Position numbers and translations under genes: made by a program. Source: a virus. Taken from it: a stretch of 64,000 nucleotides of DNA. The stretch lies in IMG/VR virus record IMGVR_UViG_3300044691_000347, positions 1 through 64,000 of that record; one strand, written 5' to 3'. Positions 9,245 to 15,196 of this stretch are shown here, one piece after another; the stretch's first letter is position 1; each line of letters opens with the position of its first letter. Below the pieces are notes generated by a model. The model had not been told where the DNA came from. It did no database searches and saw nothing but the letters and a program-made list of their open reading frames with translations.

Positions 9245-9472
9245 TTATTTCAACCTTGCGAGGAGGGAAAAGGGATCTATTTCGTCCGGGATCAATCCGG
9301 CGAGGTGAAGGGCTGTGATGCCGATCGCGGCACGAGTGGCAACCGGATGTTTCGTCAAGGCGCGGTGGCAGGCTGCGGTGAGCAGTTGATCTGCGGGCGT
9401 TGCGATCTCGTATGCTGCGATGACGGCAGCGACGACAACCCATGCGGGGCCGCCTCGAAGATGGGCGCGCAT
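9245..9472 (-). CDS. Small membrane protein, holin candidate
   Basis: 75 residues with one clear hydrophobic helix near the N-terminus (AWVVVAAVIAAYEIA) and a second weaker one (IGITALHLAGLIP). It ends one base before the peptidase start. Size, membrane segments and context fit a lysis-cassette membrane protein; holin activity is inferred. Confidence 0.65.
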   Translation of the reverse strand: MRAHLRGGPAWVVVAAVIAAYEIATPADQLLTAACHRALTKHPVATRAAIGITALHLAGLIPDEIDPFSLLARLK

Positions 9473-9639
9473 TACTCTTCGTCTTCGCCGACTTCTTCGG
9501 GCATGAGAACGATCTGCGACATCGGATTCTGGGCCATGGCAGACCAGAGCGCGGCTACCAGATCTGTCGGTGAGACCTGGACGGGTTCAGGCATTTGGAT
9601 ATCGAGTTCGAACCAGAGAAACTTCAGCCGGAATTTCAT
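9472..9639 (-). CDS. Small protein with acidic C-terminus (55 residues)
   Basis: ATG at 9639 after CAGGAGATTCC; its TAA overlaps the next ATG (TAATG). N-terminus MKFRLKFLWFELDIQ is amphipathic, the end is EEVGEDEE. Function unknown; coupling to the putative holin suggests a lysis-related role. Confidence 0.7.
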   Translation of the reverse strand: MKFRLKFLWFELDIQMPEPVQVSPTDLVAALWSAMAQNPMSQIVLMPEEVGEDEE

Positions 9640-9667
9640 GGAATCTCCTGTCCGGCACCCGAAGTAG

Positions 9668-9937
9668 TTAGTCGGGGTCGTTCACTATGGCGCGGATACG
9701 GGTACCGCGATACTCCAGTAAGCCGAGCTGCACATGTAACGGGACGGCATTGTCTCGGGTGAACGTGCCAACGGAAGTCCATCGGTCGCCGTCTTCGTCG
9801 AATCCAGCGCGGGCGCCGATCACCACAAAGTCAGTGAGTACACCGCGGTCCGGGTCGTCGATGTAGGCAGCCCACACAGCCTCTACTGCGACGGTTAGTG
9901 CCTCGTCGGCAGCTCGCTGTTCAGGCGTCCGCGACAT
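9668..9937 (-). CDS. Conserved phage protein, unknown function
   Basis: 89 residues from ATG 9937 (MSRTPEQRAADEAL), overlapping the redoxin stop by 17 bases. A longer frame to 9997 is a shadow. It contains a helical N-terminus and beta-rich middle with VLTDFVVIGARAGFDEDGDR. I recognise the style of a recurrent actinophage protein but know no function. Confidence 0.65.
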   Translation of the reverse strand: MSRTPEQRAADEALTVAVEAVWAAYIDDPDRGVLTDFVVIGARAGFDEDGDRWTSVGTFTRDNAVPLHVQLGLLEYRGTRIRAIVNDPD

Positions 9938-10163
9938 ACCGTGCAGCCCATTCGAGGTGGCCTGGTTTGTAGCCTGCCCAATGCTCGTCGCCGACAACTA
10001 CGACGGGCGCTTGGGAGTAGCCGAGACCTTTGATCAGGACCAGCGCTTCAGTATCCTCGGTGACATCAACCTTGATGTAGGCTGCACCGAGCTTGTTCAA
10101 CTTCCGGATTGTGGCTTTGCAGGGTTCGCAGTTGGGTCGACTGTATACAGTGATCTGCGGCAT
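9921..10163 (-). CDS. nrdH: NrdH-like glutaredoxin
   Basis: 80 residues. Redox motif CEPC at residues 13-16, cis-Pro in QAPVVVV, and the end GYKPGHL typical of NrdH redoxins. These reduce class Ib ribonucleotide reductase. No reductase gene is in the window, so it would serve the host enzyme or one elsewhere in the phage. Confidence 0.85.
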   Translation of the reverse strand: MPQITVYSRPNCEPCKATIRKLNKLGAAYIKVDVTEDTEALVLIKGLGYSQAPVVVVGDEHWAGYKPGHLEWAARYVADA

Positions 10164-10790
10164 TTACTGGAACCAAACCCCATCAGCATTGCTCGGATAG
10201 TCGGAAGCGGTGAAGTCGTAGTCGGTGTGGGCGCTCTCGAACAGATAGCCGACCGGGCCAGCCGGGAAGTTGCACACCCAGTCATTCGAGTGGCACACCT
10301 CAAGCACAGGGACGGCGCCGAAGTTCGAGTCGACGCCCGCGAGCGGCCAGCCCACAATCCAGTTGCCGGGGATGCCTGCGAGACCAGCACCGCCAGGACC
10401 AGCCGCGCGCTTCGGGTCAGCGATCAGTACCGCAGACACGTTCGGGAAGGTCTCATTTGCGGTGATCCACGCGTGCGCGATGCCACTGCCCTCACTATGG
10501 CCCACAATCTCGATGTGATCGGCAGGGCACTCGTAGCGATGCCGCAGGATCAAACGGTCCAGCTCGCGATACCCGGAGATCGGATTGCCGCTGTCATAAC
10601 CGACAGGCTGATCGACAGACAGATACCGCGAATCCTCGCCAGTCCCGCCAGGGATGCCGATCTGTAGTCCACCGATGCCGACCGACCATGAGCCGATACA
10701 GGTTTCAGCGTGCACCGCGGCTGCCGAAACGGTAGCCACTGAGATCCCGAGCGCGACAACGACCGCAAATACAGTGAGGCGACGGCGCAT
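10164..10790 (-). CDS. lysB: Secreted cutinase-fold esterase, lysin B-like
   Basis: 208 residues from ATG 10790, after GGAGG. Residues 1-28 (MRRRLTVFAVVVALG and on to VHA) form a signal peptide. The nucleophile elbow is GHSEGSGIAHAW near 105; probable acid and base are in the C-terminal third, with His in SAHTDYDF. Lysin B enzymes cut the mycolic ester link to arabinogalactan. A classical signal peptide is unusual for lysin B and suggests Sec export independent of a holin. Confidence 0.75.
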   Translation of the reverse strand: MRRRLTVFAVVVALGISVATVSAAAVHAETCIGSWSVGIGGLQIGIPGGTGEDSRYLSVDQPVGYDSGNPISGYRELDRLILRHRYECPADHIEIVGHSEGSGIAHAWITANETFPNVSAVLIADPKRAAGPGGAGLAGIPGNWIVGWPLAGVDSNFGAVPVLEVCHSNDWVCNFPAGPVGYLFESAHTDYDFTASDYPSNADGVWFQ

Positions 10791-10823
10791 GATGCCTCCA
10801 CAGGCGATCGATGAAAGCTGATG

Positions 10824-10899
10824 CCCGCCGGCTCCCAGGTAGCGACCAAAGGCCGGCGGGCGGGTCGCGGCGCGCAAGCGGATGCGCTGCCAGCGACCC
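10824..10899 (-). terminator. Tandem GC-rich hairpins
   Basis: A 9-bp perfect stem (10824-10832 with 10852-10860) and next to it a 7-bp stem (10862-10868 with 10893-10899) with further inner pairing. They fill the gap between the 45-residue membrane gene and the esterase gene. No U-run. Probably a terminator or processing signal. Confidence 0.5.
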
Positions 10900-10914
10900 C
10901 GCCACCCGGAAGCC

Positions 10915-11052
10915 CTACGACCGCGGTGTGAGATGCGCGGCGGCCCCGACCGAATGGGGCACGAGGGTGGTGGCGAAAACTAGTGCGGTCGCGTACAGTT
11001 GAGCAAAGAACGCCCCCGTGTACGCCGCCTCTACTCCCCCCGTAAGCGGCAT
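10915..11052 (-). CDS. Small membrane protein (45 residues)
   Basis: ATG 11052 follows AAGGTAGAGGCG. The central stretch AFFAQLYATALVFATTLV is a single membrane helix. The frame extends upstream to a GTG at 11121, but the DNA at 11012-11082 folds into a branched hairpin with a UUCG tetraloop (11059-11070), so the shorter start is preferred. Possible second holin. Confidence 0.5.
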   Translation of the reverse strand: MPLTGGVEAAYTGAFFAQLYATALVFATTLVPHSVGAAAHLTPRS

Positions 11053-11176
11053 CGCCTCTACCTTCGGGTATGCGCCGGGGGCTTCTTCATGTTTAGCGGT
11101 GAGAGTTCTCAGGGCAGACACCGACTACCCGTTGCGTTACCTCGTTAGAGAGGTCGCACTACGCATGTACGCGCAG

Positions 11177-11275
11177 TTAGTTACCGGCAACGACAGACAG
11201 TACGTCTCCGAGAGCCTTGAAGACGATAAGGCCGATCTTGCCTAGCTCGATGAGCAGGTTCAGGTCAACACCCAC
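11177..11275 (-). CDS. 32-residue amphipathic micropeptide
   Basis: GTG 11275 is preceded by GGAGGGG at a spacing of six bases, one of the best ribosome sites in the region. The product runs MGVDLNLLIELGKIGLIVFK and ends SVVAGN: one amphipathic or hydrophobic helix, net charge near zero. Size and composition recall pore-forming micropeptides or minimal holins. An in-frame ATG five codons upstream lacks its own ribosome site. Confidence 0.6.
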   Translation of the reverse strand: MGVDLNLLIELGKIGLIVFKALGDVLSVVAGN

Positions 11276-11353
11276 GGTGTGCCCCTCCATTTAGTTGTTA
11301 CGGTTTGCCAGCCGGGCGGCCGGCCGGACATCAATTCCTGGTGTCAAGCGACG

Positions 11354-11536
11354 TCACCAAGTGAGCCAACCCTGAGTCGGTTTCGTCTGCCTCGTATCAG
11401 CGAGGTCGAAGCGGTCGTTGCGCATCAACTGGCGGGCTCTGTTACGTTCCGTACGGCGAGTCAGCTGGCGAGCCCACGAGTTCTCATGCCGATACCAAAA
11501 CCGGTCAGGGAAATCGGAACGTCGAGTACGGCTCAT
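11354..11536 (-). CDS. Basic aromatic protein, conserved actinophage type
   Basis: 60 residues, MSRTRRSDFPDRFWYRHENS then Arg-rich helices. Similar short basic proteins with the start MSRxRRxDFPxRF recur in actinophages near tRNA genes. It overlaps the gene before it as ATGA. Probably nucleic-acid binding; function unknown. Confidence 0.7.
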   Translation of the reverse strand: MSRTRRSDFPDRFWYRHENSWARQLTRRTERNRARQLMRNDRFDLADTRQTKPTQGWLTW

Positions 11537-11766
11537 GACTTTCCGTGCAGGCTTCGAGCCTCTTTCGAGTTGGGCCCGAAACCGAAATGAGCCATATAGT
11601 ACTCGCTTGCCAGCCCGTTAGCCTTTTCAATCGACATGTGCGCCAGCAGAAGACCCCGCAACGTGCGCCACGGCGTCGGGCTTTCAGCCCACCTGGACAA
11701 GCCTTCACCCAGCCAAAACTCATTGAACTGTCTAACGCCAATGCCAGGACTCGGATCGACAGCCAT
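11533..11766 (-). CDS. Unknown small protein (77 residues)
   Basis: Start chosen at ATG 11766 (MAVDPSPGIGVRQFNEFWLG); the frame opens four codons earlier. Helical content with RWAESPTPWRTLRGLLLAHM. Coupled to the next gene. No recognised domain. Confidence 0.6.
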   Translation of the reverse strand: MAVDPSPGIGVRQFNEFWLGEGLSRWAESPTPWRTLRGLLLAHMSIEKANGLASEYYMAHFGFGPNSKEARSLHGKS

Positions 11767-11794
11767 GACCACCACCATTTACGTCTAAAAGAAA

Positions 11795-12085
11795 TCGGTA
11801 GTAGCGCCGGGGGTCTTCTCACCCTGTTGTCTTGGCCCTAGTTTTGGTCTCCGATCTTACCTCGGAATCGACTACTACCGAAAGTGCGGTGACGAGTGGC
11901 TGCCGTAGCTACACCACACGCCGTGAAGGCTGTCGCGCCGAAGCGGGAGAACCTTCTACGGTTACCGCAAGCAAAGCCCCAATGTTGATATCAGAGTTGG
12001 GGTTACTCTGGGCCGTCACCGCCAGGTGATTCCGTGAAATACGGAAGGACAGTCAAACCCGCTGCCAGAGGCGACGGACCATATG
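11795..12085 (-). ncRNA. Candidate structured RNA with pseudoknot
   Basis: No credible gene lies here. Elements: a 10-bp closing stem (11795-11804 with 11872-11881) enclosing a TCCGA/TCGGA hairpin with 7-base loop (11850-11866) and GGGT/ACCC (11811-11824); a 6-bp hairpin (11992-11997 with 12005-12010) whose loop can pair with 11977-11981, giving a pseudoknot; TCACC/GGTGA (12016-12029); TTCCGT/ACGGAA (12030-12046). It begins at the 3' end of the Thr tRNA, so it would be in the same transcript. Confidence 0.5.
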
Positions 12086-12157
12086 AGCTTCCACCAGGAC
12101 TCGGACCCGGCACTCTTGTTTACTAGACAAGTGCTTTACCAGATAAGCTATGGAAGC
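12086..12157 (-). tRNA. tRNA-Thr (AGT)
   Basis: Complete cloverleaf: acceptor GCTTCCA/TGGAAGC, D-stem GCTT/AAGC, anticodon stem CTTGT/ACAAG with loop CTAGTAA, T-arm CCGGG-TCCGAGT-CCTGG, discriminator T. Position 34 is A, rare in bacterial Thr tRNAs. Confidence 0.85.
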
Positions 12158-12190
12158 GACTACCCATCGATCCCGGAGGATGACGAGCCG

Positions 12191-12439
12191 TTAAACGCGC
12201 GGCGGCCAGTTCCAGCAACCGGGGGTCGGCACTTCAGCGAACGGAACGAGCTGGTTGAAGAACATGCCAGTCGGGTTGAGCACGCACAAACCGACATGCA
12301 CTTTAGAGGGGTTGGCGAGGTCCGGCGAGTCATCAGGGTACGTGCAAGTAATGATGGCAGCTCGTGGCTCGGGCAGATATTCGCCGCCCGGAGTACCGTA
12401 CGACTGGTAATGGACGATGCGACCAACTGTAGGATTCAC
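12191..12439 (-). CDS. Conserved actinophage protein, unknown function
   Basis: 82 residues. GTG 12439 starts two bases after the Ser tRNA 3' end; the longer frame to 12532 would translate the tRNA and is rejected. The product is beta-rich (PTVGRIVHYQSYGTPGGEY, LNPTGMFFNQLVPF) and of a type common in actinophages. No ribosome site is visible, so translation may begin on a transcript freed by tRNA 3' processing. Confidence 0.75.
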   Translation of the reverse strand: MNPTVGRIVHYQSYGTPGGEYLPEPRAAIITCTYPDDSPDLANPSKVHVGLCVLNPTGMFFNQLVPFAEVPTPGCWNWPPRV

Positions 12440-12440
12440 G

Positions 12441-12524
12441 CGGAAGTTTGATGAGTCGAACACCCGGGTTTTACCCCGCCTCTGGCTTTCAAGGCCAGCT
12501 GCCGACCACTCGGCGGAAACTTCC
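12441..12524 (-). tRNA. tRNA-Ser (TGA)
   Basis: Acceptor GGAAGTT/AACTTCC, D-arm GCCGAGTGGTCGGC, anticodon stem CTGGC/GCCAG with loop CTTGAAA, long variable arm containing GGGTAAAACCC, discriminator G. The T-stem has one mismatch. Confidence 0.9.
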
Positions 12525-12532
12525 AGACGCAC

Positions 12533-12579
12533 CTAGCGGCCGGGACTGGAACCCGGGAAACCATTGCCACACTCGCTAG
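12533..12579 (-). other. tRNA-like minihelix (acceptor plus T-arm only)
   Basis: A 7-base acceptor-like pairing (CTAGCGA with CCGCTAG, one mismatch) and a perfect T-arm (CCGGG-TTCCAGT-CCCGG), with only about 12 bases where D and anticodon arms should be. It is flanked closely by the Met and Ser tRNAs. Either a decayed tRNA or a deliberate tRNA mimic. Confidence 0.35.
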
Positions 12580-12601
12580 ATGCTGGTGCACCGTGGCTAC
12601 G

Positions 12602-12675
12602 TTGCGATGGCAGGATTTGAACCTGCGACCTAGAGCTTATGAGGCTCCCGAGCTACCGAACTGCTCCACATCGCA
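12602..12675 (-). tRNA. tRNA-Met (CAT)
   Basis: All stems intact: acceptor TGCGATG/CATCGCA, D-arm GAGC/GCTC, anticodon stem GGAGC/GCTCT with loop CTCATAA, T-arm GCAGG-TTCAAAT-CCTGC, discriminator A. Absence of the GGG/CCC anticodon stem argues against an initiator; a CAT anticodon could also be Ile after lysidine modification. Confidence 0.9.
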
Positions 12676-13131
12676 CTGAGGCCCTTGATAACGGAGGTCT
12701 GCAACTCCGGTCCACCGTCTTTCGGTCCCAGCGCATAGCGTGGACTGTAGGGCACGGCAGTCATGCGTTTTAACACCTGAGCCTTGCGGCTACCGCCTTA
12801 CCGTGTATTTCGGCCCCACATGCGCGGCAGGGAATGTTAGCCCCTGCTGCCCCGACGACTCTCCGTCGCCGGGCCGCGCAAGTTTAAAAGGTGGGCGGCT
12901 TACTAGGCCAATCGACCGGAGGACGAACACTTAGTCATGTAAGTTGATCCGGTGCCACAACACTTTGTCCGCTAAGACTGGAAAGCCTCGGGCCGCTAAG
13001 CCTTCGGTGGATAGTGGTTCCTCAGCACTCGCCGTTGGTTCCACTTCATTCCCGTTGTGCACATTTCAGCCCGCGTTCCCGGTAGGCTGAACACTCTGTC
13101 ACCACCAGCGCGAGCCGCTAAACCCGCGCTT
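12676..13131 (-). ncRNA. Candidate large structured RNA between tRNAs
   Basis: About 455 bases without a credible gene. Helices, in transcript order: 13125-13130/13107-13112; 13085-13091/13065-13071 (7 bp); 12948-12953/12915-12920 enclosing 12940-12944/12929-12933; a 60-base three-way junction at 12821-12880 (outer 7 bp, arms of 9 bp and 5 bp, all paired); directly abutting it an 8-bp stem 12813-12820/12746-12753 continued by 12799-12804/12754-12759 and a GCAA tetraloop hairpin at 12780-12791; then 12714-12726 and 12692-12709. The motif TTAGCGG recurs three times. Size and tRNA context recall GOLLD or ROOL RNAs. Confidence 0.5.
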
Positions 13132-13133
13132 TG

Positions 13134-13204
13134 CTCCCCATCCGCGAGTCGAACGCGGACGTAGCCTTTTATATCGGGCAGCTCTACCGTTGAGCTAATG
13201 AGGA
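13134..13204 (-). tRNA. tRNA with degenerate anticodon arm
   Basis: Acceptor TCCTCAT/ATGGGGA (one G-T), D-arm AGCTC/GAGCT and T-arm CCGCG-TTCGACT-CGCGG are perfect, but between them GCCCGATATAAAAGGC allows only three anticodon-stem pairs, so the anticodon cannot be read with confidence. It is the first RNA of the cluster in transcription order. Confidence 0.65.
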
Positions 13205-13292
13205 AACCGTGAGAGTCAATACCCCCAACCCCCACAATGCTAGGGCATGTTTCCCCTAAATCCGGCTTTGTCGATAACGATTACATAACGTC

Positions 13293-13931
13293 CTATGCTA
13301 CTTCAGCCGCAATCGCCGCATAGCCCGCGATATCTACGCACGAATCCCGTTTGTGTCCGGCCGCTTCCCGCGCGATCTTCGCGAGAATCATCATCAACGC
13401 CACATCCCGCGGTTGCAGCAAATCACCAGACTGCATGATCGGATACAGGTAGTCGTTCCAATACTCCGCGATCCTCTTCAGGTTGTCCCGCGGATTCCCG
13501 TACTGGTCCTCTCGATCCCCGCACACAAGGCTTTCAGCTTCACGCAGGACTTGCGCGCGGACGGGAATGTCTTCTTCTATATCCGGTTCTTCGTCGTCGC
13601 ACCGCGACCAGACACCGCCGTTCGGGTCCGGCAGCTGTCTATACGGTTCACGAAGGGCGAGCGTGAACCCGGTTGCTTGACAGAACTCTTCGAGGGTGGT
13701 GATGCCGTTGAGCTGGTCGCCGTACGTGACGGCACTTTCCAACTCGAATGGGCCATCCTCTGGTCCGATGAACACCTTCGCCTGACCGTGCCGATACTTG
13801 AAGTGCCGGTATTGCCCGGTCGCTGTCCACGCATCCCACGTCGACGGGATCCCGTAACAGGTGTGGATGGCCTTCACGATCACCGTGTCACTCGGCACCG
13901 CCCGAAACTCCTCTTCTGTCAACGCACTCAC
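13293..13931 (-). CDS. DUF6378-type protein
   Basis: 212 residues from GTG 13931, which overlaps the preceding stop as GTGA and follows GAGGTGG. The C-terminal 80 residues, with LREAESLVCGDREDQYGNP and then DVALMMILAKIARE, form a helical domain frequent in phages and linked to nucleotide-metabolism genes. The N-terminal half is unassigned. It is the last gene before the tRNA/RNA cluster; 13205-13292 holds no gene. Confidence 0.7.
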   Translation of the reverse strand: MSALTEEEFRAVPSDTVIVKAIHTCYGIPSTWDAWTATGQYRHFKYRHGQAKVFIGPEDGPFELESAVTYGDQLNGITTLEEFCQATGFTLALREPYRQLPDPNGGVWSRCDDEEPDIEEDIPVRAQVLREAESLVCGDREDQYGNPRDNLKRIAEYWNDYLYPIMQSGDLLQPRDVALMMILAKIAREAAGHKRDSCVDIAGYAAIAAEVA

Positions 13932-14224
13932 GCTGCCACCTCTTTCTTTGTCGGTCGTCTCGTCCCCTGCATCTCCCGGACACGCCCTACACCGGTCGGC
14001 CCATACCAGAGGGCTTTCGAAACCTCGCCGGCGATCACCTCGGGTGCGGGATGCCCCCAATGCCATAGGCCGTCGATGTGCGGGCATGGATAGGCTTGCA
14101 GCCGTTCACCCGGAAACCGGCGTCGCGCTGCGGTGCGTGCGTGTTTGCGGCTCGGGTAGGCGTGCTTCCGGCACTGCTCACACCTGCCGACCGCGCGACC
14201 ATCAACCGGTCTGTTCCTGTTCAC
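13928..14224 (-). CDS. Zinc-ribbon-like conserved phage protein
   Basis: 98 residues from GTG 14224 (GTGA overlap, GGGGAGG before it). The pattern CEQCRKHAYPSRKHAR, then YPCPHIDGLWHWGH is a Cys/His motif repeated across actinophages. Probably metal-binding; function unknown. Confidence 0.7.
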   Translation of the reverse strand: MNRNRPVDGRAVGRCEQCRKHAYPSRKHARTAARRRFPGERLQAYPCPHIDGLWHWGHPAPEVIAGEVSKALWYGPTGVGRVREMQGTRRPTKKEVAA

Positions 14225-14868
14225 GCCGCCTCCCCGAAGTCGAGCGGGAAACCTGGATGGTTGTCAGCCGTGTCGATCCAACTCATCAGCTTCGGCAAAT
14301 TCTGATCCGGCCCAAATGTCAGGTAAGTCCCGTCGACCGAGTTGCAGCCAATGGCCTCCGCGTACCGAAAGCGGCGCAACGAGTTCACTCTTCCCATGTG
14401 TACCCACTTCCCGCGGCGCTTCGCCTCACCCACGAGTGCGCGCGCACTCGAACTCAGTTTCCATTCCGTCGATCCGCCAATGAACAAGACGTCGAACTCG
14501 CTCCACGGGATCGCCCATGGCGCAGGCAGCGCTTCCAAGCCGTCCTGGGCGACAAACGCAGCCGGGTAGCCCAACTCTCGGACTTTCGGCAGCCAAGGGA
14601 GCGAGCGCCGTAGAGTCGCGACGGCGTCACCGACAACATCGGGCGCGGTAGCGAATAGGCATGTTCCCGCATCAGTTGCGTTGGCTGTCAACCATGTCAG
14701 CCATGCCGCGTCTCCTGGATACCCCTTGCCGAAGCAGCCGTTGTCAGCACACCAACTGACACCAGAGGGCCGCTTGTTGCCTTGCGCTGGGGTATCGATG
14801 AATCCGAGCATGCCGCTCACCATGGCTGCCACGGTCGCCGCACCGCACGGGTTGGCCATGTATTGCAT
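14221..14868 (-). CDS. dpdA: DpdA-like 7-deazaguanine DNA transglycosylase
   Basis: 215 residues from ATG 14868; a GTG at 14901 is possible. The order MANPCG, DTPAQGNKRP, CADNGCFGKGYPGD, FATAPDVVGD, VLFIGGSTEWK and MGRVNSLRRFRYAEAIGCNS, then DGTYLTFGP, matches the tRNA-guanine-transglycosylase-related phage DpdA group. Such enzymes exchange guanine in DNA for preQ0 or a derivative, shielding it from restriction. The next genes upstream supply a QueF-like enzyme and a preQ0 transporter, which strengthens the call. Confidence 0.7.
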   Translation of the reverse strand: MQYMANPCGAATVAAMVSGMLGFIDTPAQGNKRPSGVSWCADNGCFGKGYPGDAAWLTWLTANATDAGTCLFATAPDVVGDAVATLRRSLPWLPKVRELGYPAAFVAQDGLEALPAPWAIPWSEFDVLFIGGSTEWKLSSSARALVGEAKRRGKWVHMGRVNSLRRFRYAEAIGCNSVDGTYLTFGPDQNLPKLMSWIDTADNHPGFPLDFGEAA

Positions 14869-14872
14869 CGCG

Positions 14873-15196
14873 TCACGCTCGGCCTCGCTTGACCCGTACA
14901 CTCATGCTGGCGGTCGTCCATGTGCTCGACACGCCAACGACTTCGGGGCCGTCAAGCGAGGCCAGTTCGTCGAACACGCGGCTTGTCAGAGCTTCGTGCG
15001 ATATCGGCGTTTCAGCGAAGCCATTGAAATATTCTGCCAGTGCATGCAATTCGAATGTACAATCCGAGACCAAGAACACGACCGTGACCTCACCCTCGTC
15101 CACTTCGTCCGCAAATGGGCACAAGTGTTGGATGGGTGCGGTGATGGTGACAGTCTCCGGCCCGACTTCAGGCGAAAGATTTCTGACGATCGACAT
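14873..15196 (-). CDS. queF: QueF-like T-fold enzyme (preQ0 reductase-like)
   Basis: 107 residues. APIQHLCPFADEVDEG carries a candidate catalytic Cys followed by an acid, FELHALAEYFNGF matches the QueF ESKSLKLYL region, and ISHE matches the fHE motif. It is short compared with QueF (about 165). QueF reduces preQ0 to preQ1; QueF-like phage enzymes can instead add ammonia to give an archaeosine-type base. Overlaps the transporter gene by 29 bases. Confidence 0.55.
   Translation of the reverse strand: MSIVRNLSPEVGPETVTITAPIQHLCPFADEVDEGEVTVVFLVSDCTFELHALAEYFNGFAETPISHEALTSRVFDELASLDGPEVVGVSSTWTTASMSVRVKRGRA

Noticed and set aside
11058-11090. 10-codon leader frame MKKPPAHTRR
   Set aside because: No ribosome site and too short to support; may be chance.
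12673-12734. Cys-tRNA-like fold with loop TTGCAGA and an 8-pair outer stem
   Set aside because: No T-arm, 8-base anticodon loop, and its 3' strand runs into the Met tRNA; kept only as part of the structured region.
11795-13131. tmRNA
   Set aside because: Pseudoknot present, but no ALAA-type tag frame and no tRNA-Ala-like 3' end with T-arm was found.
12996-13235. 79-codon frame in the RNA cluster
   Set aside because: Overlaps the intact acceptor, D and T arms of a tRNA and has no ribosome site.
13205-13292. Promoter for the tRNA/RNA cluster
   Set aside because: Several partial -35 and -10 hexamers occur but none with acceptable spacing, so no promoter is called.
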